A stretch of DNA of 64,000 nt, from positions 228,501 through 292,500 of the forward strand of contig CAJHNH020000202.1 in assembly GCA_905116865.2 (NCBI GenBank). Direction: 5' to 3'. Each line of letters starts with the position of its first letter. Within the stretch, counting starts at the first letter, position 1. This DNA comes from Candidula unifasciata. Taxonomy: Eukaryota; Mollusca; Gastropoda; Stylommatophora; Geomitridae. Position numbers and translations under genes: made by a program. The notes under the pieces were generated by a model. That model was not told the DNA's origin. It saw nothing but the letters and a program-made list of their open reading frames with translations, and made no database searches. Below, piece after piece: positions 45,238 to 55,941 of this stretch.

Positions 45238-45395
45238 AATAGGCGATTCGGCACTCAATGTGTGATGTAGTCAACTTTCCGCCTTCCCAGGATTTTACAT
45301 GGTACCCATTTAAGGCTCGGTCGACCTGGAAGTAAAAATTAACCCACGACCTTTGAATCGGCTAGGTGAACATTTGGTCCCTACACGTCGACAGC
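45238..45395 (-). repeat. SINE family III copy
   Basis: The inverted copy contains ttccgccttcccaggatttt, acatggtacccatttaaggc and the head region aacccacgacctttgaatcg. Confidence 0.68.
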
Positions 45396-45424
45396 TCCCC
45401 CCTGAGCGAGTAGTTTTAAATACA

Positions 45425-45712
45425 TTGCATCCCGCGTGGGTCCCGGGGCCCCATTGTGGAGAAAACAAGAATAGACCCACTGCCTGCCCAAAAGCATGTC
45501 GTAAGAGTCGACTAATTGGGAGCTTTCTTCGAAGTCGGAGTGCAACTGCCTGAGAGGCAATGAACTAAGTCTGCACACAAATGTGTCAGATCTGTCAAAC
45601 GGATGCACACGCAACACTCAGGTTCTGGAACATGACTGCAGTCCAGTAGTGGACGAACAACCAGAACTTTCCACCAAATTACAGCTGGTGAACGCAAAGA
45701 AGAAGAAGATTG
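45425..45712 (+). repeat. SINE family IV, full-length copy
   Basis: Starts cccgcgtgggtcccggggcc and ends aacgcaaagaagaagaagat, with the (GAA)n tail clearly visible. This copy and the one at 12386 give the plus-strand consensus. Confidence 0.87.
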
Positions 45713-45889
45713 CATTTACATTTTTTATGTGTCTAGATGTCTCTAGGCTAGATGTCTAGGTGTCTTTAGAACTTTGGGATTTGAATGTAGCCATGGAGGG
45801 AAAGATAAAGTGTTTATTTGTAATGAGGACCACTCTTTCTTTCTTCTGTCATGAAACTGTAATTGATTGTCTGTGAGTCCAGAGGTGAC

Positions 45890-46085
45890 TTATCAGCTCA
45901 GTACGGCCTTGGAAGGATCTAGGTAATCTAGGACAATGAGGGCAGGGAACAATGTCTGTAAGTAAAGAACCTGTTTTACGTAAGGATCAGCCGCATCAGA
46001 GTTGACTGAAGGCACACAAGACAGAAGGTTGTGGATAGACATGACAACGAACGTCATACGGCATGGACTTAAAGGAGATTTATAA
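45890..46085 (+). pseudogene. LINE 3' terminus, same family as 53-kb copy
   Basis: The frame SELTEGTQDRRLWIDMTTNVIRHGL ends at a stop. The 52975-53410 element ends SELIESKQNRGLxIDMTTSA. The shared end identifies the family and its 3' boundary. Confidence 0.65.
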
Positions 46086-46089
46086 TATC

Positions 46090-47045
46090 ACATTACTTCA
46101 AATATATCATTATATTTATCTCGTATTCTCCCTGTGTGGGTTTCAGGGCCGCATGTTAGGTGGGGGGGGGGGGGAAAAAAAGGGGGGGGGGGGGTCTGCT
46201 TCGCTAGCAGTTCACGACATATACCTTGACATATACACCTCGGCATATGTGACTAATCGCAATGTTCACGTTTGACGGATTTCACCTCGATGGTTGCGTC
46301 TGGTGGGTTAGCGAAGGCCCCCTGCTGGGAAATCTAGCGTCAGCAGGCAACATGTCTGCGCTTTACAAAAACAGGTCAGCTAAGGTCAGGTTTGGGCGGG
46401 TGATTGCGTTCGAGGGAAACTGTTGAAGGCTGCATAGATACTCCGCGATCACAAGGTCAAAGCAAAGAGCGGGACTGGATGCATCCTGCATACCAAACAT
46501 GTCCCAGAAGGCGGCTGAAGATGTGTATGTGCCCTGTCTGGTTGTGCTATTGTGTGGTAAATTTCTTCAAGACCTCAGCCGCTGAATAATTTGTCGGAGG
46601 TCTCTTGTAAAAGAAAGCAATCAGAAGGGAAAAGGCTGAAGCACTTGTGGTATTACCCAGATGCAGTGACAAATTATTTGTTGCCCACACAATGTTAACA
46701 GCACACACCTAAAGGGGATGCGTGTGGGTGTGTGTGTAGAGAGTAGTGGATTATTTTCTTGGAGCTAGTTACGAACTCGTGCCCAGTTCCGCCCATCTAC
46801 ATACTAGGTCACCTTTTTTATGCTTGGTCTGGCTGGTCCACGTTGCTCAATGTTACAGGGGTGTCCCGGTGTACTGCTGTATTTTGCACTCTCTCGTGGG
46901 ACCTAGGTTCAGTGTGTATGGAGGGAGGTCAGGGTTAGGACCAGTTGTACATGTTATGGGGACGTTAAAGGCGCTCACATCCTGTAACATACCTGCCACT
47001 TACACTTGCGCGTCTCACGGATTACGGCGGAGACTGAACGTCTAG
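46090..47045. other. Fragments of repeats; TIR-family core, no gene
   Basis: ctgtgtgggtttcagggccg (46132-46151) is a SINE IV head remnant, and poly-G runs lie at 46160-46193. From about 46770 to 47000, cgcccatctacatactaggt, ctctcgtgggacctaggttc and gacgttaaaggcgctcac match the internal words of the 3877-4174 TIR element in another orientation. Confidence 0.5.
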
Positions 47046-47130
47046 TCATAATGTCATAGCCGGACTCCGTCAATCATAAGTATGTAGACGGGGGGAGGGG
47101 GGAGCTAGACCTGAATTCGTTTCAAGTTCC

Positions 47131-47309
47131 CTTTTCTGTTTAGCGACGCGTGATTTAGGGGTATCTCATATTAAGAGGGAAAGGGGGGGGGGGGGGTTAC
47201 AATTAGAATTAGTGTTAAATGAATGGCGAATACTACTAACCCTAATCCTACCCCCCCCCCCCCATAATATGGGATTGCCCTAAATCTCTGTGGTGGCTAA
47301 ACAGAAAAA
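47131..47309. mobile_element. MITE-like element, about 48-bp imperfect TIRs
   Basis: The left end cttttctgtttagcgacgcg and following gatttaggggtatctcatat are mirrored by the right end ataatatgggattgccctaa and gtggtggctaaacagaaaa. The interior of about 80 bp has poly-G and poly-C runs facing each other, which extend the potential hairpin. No ORF. Confidence 0.8.
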
Positions 47310-47507
47310 AAAAACGAGCAGTGTTCTTCCACCTGTTTACACCCGCGGTCCGCCAAAACAGGGGGACATTATTTCCCGACCCACCTGACGGGTAACCCGA
47401 AACAGAAACAACATTGAAGCATACAGCGCCACCTTTGCTTTTGCGGGAATTATGCAGCCACCACTGAGAATTGCGAAACTAATAATGATAAATCATAATA
47501 AAACAAT

Positions 47508-47712
47508 AAAGAGACAGTTGAAATACTTTGTCCACATTAAAAGACACAACTCACTTTTAAAAACTATATTGGAGGGATAGGTGGATAGCAAGAGGTAGAC
47601 AATGATATAAGTGGGAGGACAACATAAAGAGATCTGTAGGAGATCCACTAAAAAACAGCCTTAATTTTGGAGACAGCACTTGATTGATTGATTGATTGAT
47701 TGACTGACTGAT
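47508..47712 (+). pseudogene. LINE 3' end with (TTGA)n tail
   Basis: The frame RQLKYFVHIKRHNSLLKTIL matches the family of 44262-44650, followed by broken YKW/NIKR words. It ends in a ttgattgattgattgattga tail that abuts the RPL11-like pseudogene. Confidence 0.78.
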
Positions 47713-47985
47713 AAATTGTATTGGTGATGCTGTGTTTGCCACCAAACGCTCTCATTCTCCTCCTGCCCTGGCTGATGTTGAATCCTGTTCTGCAGAGGAC
47801 AGTGTAGAAGTAACAGCATAGATACCATTGCCAGGATCATTCTTGATGCCCAAGTTAATGTGATTCTCGATGCCAAATCCAAAGTTGCCAGTTGGCAAAT
47901 TGCAGGGAAGTCGTTCTTTACTCAACATGCGCGCAATTACCTGCAATCCCCTGTCTAGTATTTCTACTGTTCTGACACAGTGCAG
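47713..47985 (-). pseudogene. RPL11: Ribosomal protein L11-like pseudogene, truncated
   Basis: Minus-strand translation gives TVEILDRGLQV, a diverged stretch, then GNFGFGIENHINLGIKNDPG and GIY. After a one-base shift it gives FYTVLCRTGFNISQGRRR and FGGKHSITNT. This follows RPL11 order (EEILEKGLKV ... [36 protein letters not shown] ... KH-IT). The coding part stops at the (TTGA)n tail of the LINE at 47508-47712, so the 3' end was lost when or before that element inserted, or the two were joined by deletion. No introns were seen in the segment, consistent with a retrocopy. The frameshift and missing C-terminus make it non-functional. Confidence 0.75.
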
Positions 47986-48102
47986 TAAACAAACTTTTAA
48001 AAAAAAAATTATACATTATTCCAAACGATCGCATGGCATTTACTTGAGCTATTATAGATTTGTTTTTGGCAACTTTTTTTCTTTCTAGAAGATACTGTGG
48101 TA

Positions 48103-48394
48103 CTTTCCTAATATCCTACCCCAAACAGGGAAAATCCACAGGTCACGGGACAGTATAATATTTCAGGGGGTGGTAGATAGGCTGCATGCAGTCGTGGGAC
48201 CAAGGCTGCATGCAGTCGTGGGACCTAGGTTGCACTCTCTCGTGAGACGTAGGTGGGTTTGGATTAGGGCCAGTTTTAGATACTTTGTGGTCGTTAAAAG
48301 CATCAGATAGCCGGGAAACCCAGTCTTACCACCCTCGAAAATGGTGGACTGTCCTGTGGCTTCATCTGGGGTAGGATATTATGAAAGTACTGAT
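48103..48394. mobile_element. MITE-like TIR element, about 290 bp
   Basis: The left end gtactttcctaatatcctac ccca mirrors the right end tggggtaggatattatgaaa gtac with one mismatch. Inside, ccacaggtcacgggacagt and gggggtggtaga on the left are mirrored by accaccctcgaaaatggtgg actgtcctgtgg on the right. The middle contains gggacctaggttgcactctc, a word shared with the 3877-4174 element. A related one-sided sequence (cacgggacagtccaatattt) lies at 57718-57775. Confidence 0.82.
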
Positions 48395-48569
48395 ACTGAG
48401 CTGAAGCGGAGCTATTTAATGAAGTTACTATGGGCCCAGGATTTTTTTAAAAATAGGAATTGTGGCGATTCTCTCCAAAGTAAAAAAAATGGGTAGTACT
48501 GTATAAAGACCATGTACTGCCCACTGATCTTGATCCCGCACTGGACCTAGTCTGTTTTCCTTCAAAGGA

Positions 48570-48873
48570 GGGCGCCGCGTTAGCGCAGTCAATAGGAGAC
48601 TCGCTTTCAAATCCAGCTGCCAACCGCTGCAGCAAACGGCTGGTATTCGAAACCGGGCGGTTCCCAGCCTCTAAGGTAAATGGGTACCAGAGTTAACACT
48701 CTGAGGTAAATGGAGGAACGCCGATGTAGCTACGGAGTTTCGTGCGGACGGCGACATGGGCGGACAGTTTCTTGTCAGCTGTCCGTACTGGTTGCAGAAC
48801 ACTTATGGTTTATAACCGTGTTCAATTACGCTAGTTCACATCTCCCGACTTTACCATTACCTTTTACCTTCAA
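48570..48873 (+). repeat. SINE family II copy
   Basis: Forward copy from gcgccgcgttagcgcagtca, with box B ggtattcgaaaccgggcgg, to catctcccgactttaccatt. It establishes the family's orientation: tRNA-like head first. Confidence 0.87.
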
Positions 48874-49049
48874 AAGAAAGGTAAGACTAATCAGTCTGGA
48901 ACGAAGCAAGCTGCAGAATCTGCAGGAGGAGAAGAGCAGTGCTCTGTCTATCCGTCTGTCAGAGCTTACACCCCCCCCCTTCCCTCACCCAACTGCCAGC
49001 ACAAGCTACAGCCCAGGTCTGTTCTGCCATAACATTAAGTTTTTTTTTT

Positions 49050-49400
49050 TCTATTGCAGATTTAACTTATCTAATACATATTTCGTCTGCTACTTACATG
49101 ACACCCAAATATTTAAGCACAGTGATTGGATTCAAACTTGTTTCGTATACTAAAATGAGCATTCAGCAAGACATTTTGTTTTCTTTGTGGTTAACGCTGC
49201 TTCAGTTTTTTTCCGCTGTTCAAATACGGCAAATTGGTTTTGCTTTCTAGCAGGAGGTTGCCTGTCATTGCTTGTAATTGCTTTTCCATTTCAGCGATCA
49301 ACACTACAGCATCAACAGATCGCAGGTTGTTTACACTGTGCCCACCGAGTGATATTTCCTGCAAACCTGACAACTATCTCATTGTTTCAACCGTACAAAC
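49050..49400 (-). pseudogene. LINE RT-domain fragment with mutated YADD
   Basis: Minus-strand frames read GHSVNNLRSVDAVVLIAEME KQLQ, where active elements have NNLRYADDTVLIA. TTKKTKCLAE and KFESN...IFGCHVSS then correspond to the KKTE(C)LV...FKYLGS(M/L)VTSDG segment. The catalytic YADD is altered to SVDA and several shifts are present, so the copy is inactive. Confidence 0.72.
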
Positions 49401-49479
49401 TGAATAAATCTGGCTATAGTACACATCTGAGACACAGGCAACAGTCGCCATCCCAAATATTAACGACGTTTAATTATTT

Positions 49480-49503
49480 GCGGGGGGGGGGGGGGGGGGG
49501 GGG
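49480..49503 (+). repeat. Poly-G tract
   Basis: About 21 consecutive G with flanking G-rich bases (gggcgggggcg). Potential G-quadruplex; the exact length is uncertain. Confidence 0.9.
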
Positions 49504-49863
49504 CGGGGGCGTGGCGGTGGTCTCTATAACGATGTACATGTCTATTTCATTTAGTATTATTTTACATTTCCTATTATTTCAAATTTATGTTATAGTTATT
49601 ACCACTCAGTGCATAATCATGATTATTATTTTTATTATTGTTCTTTTAAACAAGACGCGAGCCACTTTATTCCCCACCCCGAGAAAATTATCAATGAGCT
49701 GAAGCGCATCCTCTTCTCCAACCCCCCGCCCCCCTCCCCCCTAATACTTACCCACAAGCACCACCTAGTGTTATCTTTGATTCGTTTCTCTGGCATACAT
49801 CCCGTGCCTAACACCGTGTTCAGTCTTGAACATTTTCCATTTGATTCATTTCGGTGCAAGTAA

Positions 49864-50025
49864 CGATCTCCGACCCATACACGCTGATGTTGACCGCTTT
49901 TAATGACCCCAGAAAATCTAAATCTAGCCCTAACCCCGATCTCCCCTGTGACTTAAGACTAGCGCGTGTGAAAGGTTAGTAAGCATGAATGAACGGCCAA
50001 TCACGGTGTGTATGGGCCAGAGAAC
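49864..50025. mobile_element. Short TIR element related to 3.9-kb family
   Basis: The left cgacccatacacgctg mirrors the right cggtgtgtatgggcc. The interior cgcttttaatgaccccagaa and agccctaaccc matches the 3877-4174 interior. About 160 bp, no ORF. Confidence 0.6.
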
Positions 50026-50349
50026 ATTACTTGAACTGTTAATTCTTGCAACGGCTACTTGTTGCCAGGACCGTCTTAATGTACAGGCCTTCTGGGCACT
50101 TGCCCGGAGGCCCATGCTCATCTGCGTATGTCAAGTGTCTGGCCATTAATAAATATGTCATTTCTTTGAGTGGCTGTCGTAGGGACCCCAGCACACTGTT
50201 TGCACAAGGGCTCATAATGCTGTTAAGGCGACTCTGCTTGTTGCCAGTATATGTTTGCTATTATTCTTATGTCAGTGCCATCATTTTTTTAAAAGTTTGT
50301 TGACATTCTTTGTAATTCATCATCTCTCACCTTATTGAATGTTTCAGTG

Positions 50350-50935
50350 TAGACAAAGAAGAACAGGCATGTTTCGTGCAGAGTGGCATGCTTCACTGCG
50401 GAGGTCACGGGTGAGGAGTATTGTCTAAATTCTTTTACCGGGAAATGCCAGTGTGTTGGGAAATGAACAGGCGGACAGACTGGCTGGCTCTGCAAAACTT
50501 AGTGGAATAGTGATGCATGATAAGTCAGACGTGGTTAGTGCCGTGTGCTTTACTGCGGAGGACAAGGGTGAGGAGTATTGTCTGAATTTTTTTACCGGAA
50601 AATGCCAGTGTATTGGGAAATGAACAGGCGGACAGACTGGCTGGCTCTGCACAACTTGGTGGAATACTGATGCATGATAAGTCAGACATGGTTAGTGCCT
50701 TGCGGGAGAGCGTGTTCAGTTCGGAGGAGCAGATGGATCACCACAGTCTGGTGAGACTGATGCAGTGGGGAGTGACGAGAGGTTCTGGCAGATGCTCGAG
50801 GCTCAGAGGAAAGGCTAGACTGACTTTTAATCAGAATGCTGTTGTCACCATTAGTATCGGAACTCTTCACTTGCTGCTGAGGATGGAGACGGAGCGCTTA
50901 TGGTAATGCCCTGAGTGCTGTGATGTCGGTTATTG
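50350..50935 (+). pseudogene. LINE RNase H-like tail with internal duplication
   Basis: GNEQADRLAGSAQL is the H-xG(N)ExADxLA signature at the end of the RNase H domain found in some non-LTR ORF2 proteins. It is followed by DKSDMVSALRESVFSSEEQM, DHHSLVRLMQWGVTRGSGRC and RLRGKARLTFNQNAVVT. A 157-bp segment (50395-50551) is repeated directly at 50552-50699, so GNEQADRLAGSA appears twice. Frames shift between the copies. The 51785-52025 fragment is a second, diverged 3' end of the same family. Confidence 0.75.
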
Positions 50936-51000
50936 AATCAACTCAGCTCAGACAAAGAACAGTATATACAAATCTCTGTTTATTTCATTCTTTCTAATCA

Positions 51001-51025
51001 TGTTCCCCCCCCCCCCCCCCCCCCT
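51001..51025 (+). repeat. Poly-C tract
   Basis: About 20 consecutive C after catgtt. Confidence 0.9.
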
Positions 51026-51363
51026 ATAATAAGGTGCCGGTACGCACCACAAAGTGTATGTTACAGTAGTGCTGGCAATGACATATTTTCTCAGTATGCT
51101 GCAAGTCTTGAAATGCCACACCTAATGGCTTTGCAGTAACCCACCTCCTTTCAACAACTCCTTTGCAAATTTGTACGGGGTCAAACTCGTCTCTTCCTTA
51201 TCACTATATACGTTCTCTTATTTAAGTTGTTGTTTAATCATTTGATACTATTTCAGATATTATTTTTACAATACGTTAATATGCCATTTGACATGTTTAT
51301 TATTATTAGGCACATAAACAAAGCTTCGGGGCACAAATGATTTCTTTGTGGCGAGTCAACTAG

Positions 51364-51402
51364 ATGATGATGATGATGATGATGATGATGACGACGACGA
51401 CG
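51364..51402. repeat. (GAT)n(GAC)n microsatellite
   Basis: About nine gat units pass into four gac units. Confidence 0.95.
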
Positions 51403-51784
51403 AGACAACTATGATGCCAGGAATAACTGTCAGGAGTTCACAAAACAGTAGTGTCTGCTATACGTTGACAAGGACGCGGTAATTGTGACGGGAAACCGTG
51501 GGCGATATAATTATACGGAATCACTGGATAATGTCAAGCATTCTGGTGTCGGGGAGCCATCTTGACATATACGGCGACGTACAAATAGACATAATTTAAC
51601 CCCGTCAGCTTGGGGGAAAAAAATGAATACAGAAAATGGTGGGGGGGGGGGGTGGAGGGGGTTATACGCAGAGCAAATATACCTTTTGACAGATTGTATG
51701 TTCTCAGGCATTGTATGTATGTGTGCATGTGTGCGTGTGTGTGTGTTTAGCTGGCTTTTGCATCTCTTGGCGGTAAACTGATGC

Positions 51785-52025
51785 ACGACAACTTAAATGC
51801 TATCGAGGTTTTTTGGGAGTGAGTGAACAGTGCGGAGGCACAACAAGATCATCACGTTCTGAAAAGAATGGTGCAACGCTGACTGACCTGGTAATCTGGT
51901 CACATTCAGCGGCTTGACGAGACGTACAATCAGACTTCTACTGGCACCATCGCAACTGGATCTCTGCGCTGGCTGCTGAAGACGGGTACAGACCACTTAC
52001 GGGAATGTCTCGAAAGAAGTGATGC
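51785..52025 (+). pseudogene. LINE 3' end, same family as 50.35 kb
   Basis: Broken frames give VNSAEAQQDHHVLKRMVQR, HIQRLDETYNQTSTGTIATG and SLRWLLKTGTDHLRECLERS. These match the EQMDHHSLVRLMQ...GTLHLLLRMETERLW order of the 50350-50935 element. Confidence 0.65.
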
Positions 52026-52974
52026 CTCGACATATTTACTCAAATCAGGCTTCGTTTTTTTAAAGTGGTCAATATTTTTTTCTCTGCTGAAAATATCAAC
52101 TAATAACAGTATATTATTCCACTGTCAAGACATCAACGTGGCTGCTTCGGGATACGTCAGCTAAGTGATTTTGTGTATTGTTGGAGTTTTGTTTGATTTA
52201 TGTATGTGCTGATGAAGACTCTGTAGCCGCAAAGTTCACTTTTCGTATGTGTTTGTTTTATTGCGAGGCTCGCTGGTCTACTTTTCGTGCGCTTCTATAT
52301 CTTTCCACGATAACAGTAAAAAAAAAAACCTCCAAAACAATATGAAAGGTGCCGAAGTCAACAGCAAATAGCCTTGGTACCATAAACAGAATAACGGTAA
52401 CGAAATGTTACAGTCAAACAGAACTGCTGTATGGATAAGAAACATGGAGTACTATTAAAACAATCGCTAATTAACTCTTTCTTTCGGTACCAAACATGGC
52501 ATGGTATAATACTGTTCCCCTTGTGTGGTAAATATCACAAGTGATATATTTATAAGAATATAAGTACTTATATATAAGTATATATTTAAGTGTGGTCAGT
52601 GTGTGCTAAATAAATCTGGCAACCACAGTGGTATCTTTTATTCATGTTACTTCCTACAACACAGCAAATGGTTAGAGTTGCCATGGCAATATGTAATGGG
52701 AGAAACAAAAAATGAGATTTGTACAAAACTTTATAGGACCGAACGAGTCAATTGTCACCGAAATATCGGGGTGTTTTTCTATCGGTAAGGGGGAAGGGGG
52801 GGGGGGCGATTGGGTAACAGTAGCAAATGAAAACCATACGAGAAGATGATGTACACTCTGGCATCATGTTGCTGAGTATTATCAGTGTCAGAAATAACTA
52901 AAAGTACACAAGACACGGGGAGATGATGAAGTGATTTTATAGACGAATGATGAAAACACACTAGACAGACAGAT
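52026..52974. other. No supported feature
   Basis: AT-rich. A run of tataagtatatatttaagt-like text is near 52560-52590, and G-rich near 52790-52806. No gene. Confidence 0.5.
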
Positions 52975-53410
52975 AAAAATGTCTTTAAAGAAACTGACTT
53001 GCGAAGAGAACTTATTACCCAAATAAAAATGAGACAATCTACATTTCGCGAAGAGAAATCACACCACATCAAAAAGAGACAATCTACATTTTGCGAAGAG
53101 AAATTATTACACCACATCAAGAAGAGACAATCTACATTTTGCGAAGAGAAATTATTACACCACATTTAAAAAAAAAGACACACTACATTAACTGATTATG
53201 TCATGGGAAGGAGAAAACTGGAGTACATAGTGTCGTTAGGAAAGTTAGGGGGGAAAAAGGCAAACAGACACGAATAGAAAAGATGCTGGACAGTTTGACA
53301 TCATGGTACGGAAGATCATCAGTATCAGAATTGATTGAAAGTAAACAGAACAGAGGGTTGTGAATAGACATGACTACTAGTGCCACACGGTATGGACTGT
53401 AAGAAGAAGA
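52975..53410 (+). pseudogene. LINE 3' end with internal 50-bp expansion
   Basis: Reading across shifts: KDVFKETDLRRELITQIKM, then three to four tandem copies of a segment like RRQSTFCEEKLLHHIK (53020-53165), then YVMGRRKLEYIVSLGKLGGK and LDSLTSWYGRSSVSELIES, ending IDMTTSATRYGL-stop. In intact relatives the repeated part occurs once (RRELIxxIKxRQxxFxGHVMRRxxLE). A piece of ORF2 has therefore been tandemly multiplied in place. The 63-bp satellite starts directly at its 3' end. Confidence 0.78.
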
Positions 53411-54572
53411 CACGAGACAGAAATGGGGGAGAGACCAACGGTACAGGGCACGGGTTATGAGAAGAAGATACGAGATAGAAGGGTGACCAGACAGGTATAC
53501 CAACGCCTCACAACAGAGATCATACGAATAAGATAAGAGATAGAAGGGGGACAGACAAGTCTACCAAAGCCTCACAACAGATATTATAAGAAGACGACAC
53601 GAAACAGAAGGGAGAACAGGCAAGTCTATCAACGCCACACGGCAGAAATTACAAGATGGAGATACGAGTCAGAAGGGGGACAGACAAGTCTATCAACGCC
53701 TCACAACATAGATTATAAAGAAAAAGATGCGAGATAGAAGGGGGACAGACAAGTCTACCAAAGCGTCGCAACAGAAATTATAAGATGAAGATACGAGACA
53801 GAAGTGGACAGACAAGTCTACCAATACCTCACAACAGAGATTATAAAGAGAAGATACGAGATAGAAGAAGGACAGACACGTCTACCAGCGCCTCACAACA
53901 GAGATTATAAAGAGAAGATACGAGATAGAAGAAGGACAGACACGTCTACCAGCGCCTCACAACAGAGATTATAAAGAGAAGATACGAGATAGAAGAAGGA
54001 CAGACACGTCTACCAGCGCCTCACAACAGAGATTTTAAAGAGAAGATACGAGATAGAAGAAGGACAGACACGTCTACCAGCGCCTCACAACAGAGATTAT
54101 AAAGAGAAGATACGAGATAGAAGAAGGACAGACACGTCTACCAGCGCCTCACAACAGAGATTATAAAGAGAAGATACGAGATAGAAGAAGGACAGACACG
54201 TCTACCAGCGCCTCACAACAGAGATTATAAAGAGAAGATACGAGATAGAAGAAGGACAGACACGTCTACCAGCGCCTCACAACAGAGATTATAAAGAGAA
54301 GATACGAGATAGAAGAAGGACAGACACGTCTACCAGCGCCTCACAACAGAGATTATAAAGAGAAGATACGAGATAGAAGAAGGACAGACACGTCTACCAG
54401 CGCCTCACAACAGAGATTATAAAAAGAAGATACGAGATAGAAGAAGGACAGACACGTCTACCAGCGCCTCACAACAGAGATTATAAAGAGAAGATACGAG
54501 ATAGAAGAAGGACAGACACGTCTACCAGCGCCTCACAACAGAGATTATAAGAAGAAGACACCAGGCAGAAAG
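53404..54572. repeat. 63-bp satellite, about 18 units, LINE-derived
   Basis: The unit is ggacagacacgtctaccagc, gcctcacaacagagattata, aagagaagatacgagataga and aga. Units 53400-53820 are diverged, while about 11 units from 53820 to 54545 are nearly identical. The phrase (tct)accagcgcctcacaac...attataa(g)agaagatacgaga parallels the end of the adjacent LINE (actagtgccacacgg...actgtaagaagaagacacgaga), so the array most likely grew from the LINE terminus and tail. Confidence 0.93.
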
Positions 54573-54589
54573 GTGAGCAGACAAGTCTA

Positions 54590-55390
54590 TTAACGCCACA
54601 CGACAGGTACTAAAAGAAGATGCATAATGTATCTGTTCAAATGCAAGATTAACAGCACGGGCAGTGTGTGACAACATGAACGTGCACAACATCTATATAA
54701 TGAACAACACACAAACGCCCGCGAAGACTGCAAATGTTCGCAGTTGACTCCCCCGTGTGGACGTAAGCTGCTAAAAATATACCTGACCGTTCGAATTCCC
54801 CTGTATCTAAATTTAGCACACACACGCAGGTAGTTGTATTCAATCAGGTCTCTTTCCTAGGTACGCCCCGTGCGGTTTAGTATTGATCTGTGGATTTGCT
54901 GATCACAGCAGTTAGAACACCGCGGGTTGTGGAGGGTCACCGTTCGATAGGGGCAGTGCTTGGTTGTGGCGTGCGGCCAGTTTGTCAGCTGCATGCGAGA
55001 GAGAAGTGTGGAAAAAGCCATCAGTTATTCTTCTTCTGCGTTCGGTCCTTAAAAGTGCGACTAGCATGTTGTGTTGTGGCATGCAGCTGGGTTGTGATAA
55101 CTGGACCTTTCAGCCCAACTGCTTTCTATTAATAGCTTAAGTCGGACGTGCTTTTGGCCAAACACATTAAGTTTCAGAAAATCCTTAATTAAACGCTATT
55201 ACAGCATGCTTGTTAATTACCAGTGAGCATATATATATATATATATATTCTCTGCAATACCCAGAAACCATAATTTGTTAACCGTTTGGCTCGGTACTAT
55301 GGATATCGCAACCCTTCGGCCTTGATTCCATGATATATACCTAAATCTGGAAGAAATGTGGCTTTTCTGTCTACCCCCGGGCGTGAACCC
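54590..55390. other. No supported gene; TA run
   Basis: A (TA)n tract at 55228-55249 and unassigned sequence. Weak SINE IV-like words (ccttaattaaacgctattac agcatgcttg) at 55184-55213. Confidence 0.4.
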
Positions 55391-55392
55391 GG

Positions 55393-55396
<4 letters not shown>

Positions 55397-55479
<83 letters not shown>
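55397..55479. repeat. (AT)n microsatellite, about 41 units
   Basis: Uninterrupted at dinucleotides, ending exactly at the TIR-like ttagggctgtaccgaatagt. A shorter at run sits at the opposing inverted copy near 57337-57350. Confidence 0.95.
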
Positions 55480-55482
<3 letters not shown>

Positions 55483-55737
55483 GGCTGTACCGAATAGTGA
55501 TTTTCACTATTCGGGCCGAATACGAATAGTGAATCATCATCACCAGGTGCTCTGCCGACTGGTATGGGCGATTATGCCTCGCCACAATCTGCGATCTCCT
55601 GCAGCTTGTATTAGTTCGTGTGCTGACACATCTCCATGCCATGCAACAAGACTGTCAAAAATCTGCTCTTCCTCTATCCCTCCTTCCACATATTTTTCCA
55701 GTGGTCACCCCATGTTCAATTTTCCCTCATCTTATAA

Positions 55738-55941
55738 AGGTTAGTTGCATATCCTTTACAGGACGTTGCAGAACCAACCCTAACAGCAAGTTTACATCCA
55801 GTAGTTTGCCATTGCTTTCTAGACGGTCGGCTTTCTTTATACCACTGTCGAAACCAACGCAAGGCGCGTGGCCCGCAGCTGGGATCGAACCTGGCATCCC
55901 GGCATTTCGAAGCGTTCGCATCGACTTAGCCACAGAGCCGA
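55738..55941 (-). mobile_element. SINE family I insertion with 13-bp TSD
   Basis: The inverted SINE I runs from ggttagttgcatatccttta to cttagccacagagccga. It is flanked by the identical 13-mer cctcatcttataa at 55725-55737 and 55942-55954. Removing it and one copy restores continuous LINE text (catcttataacatggccgaa). This proves both ends of the family and its insertion after the LINE. Confidence 0.95.
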
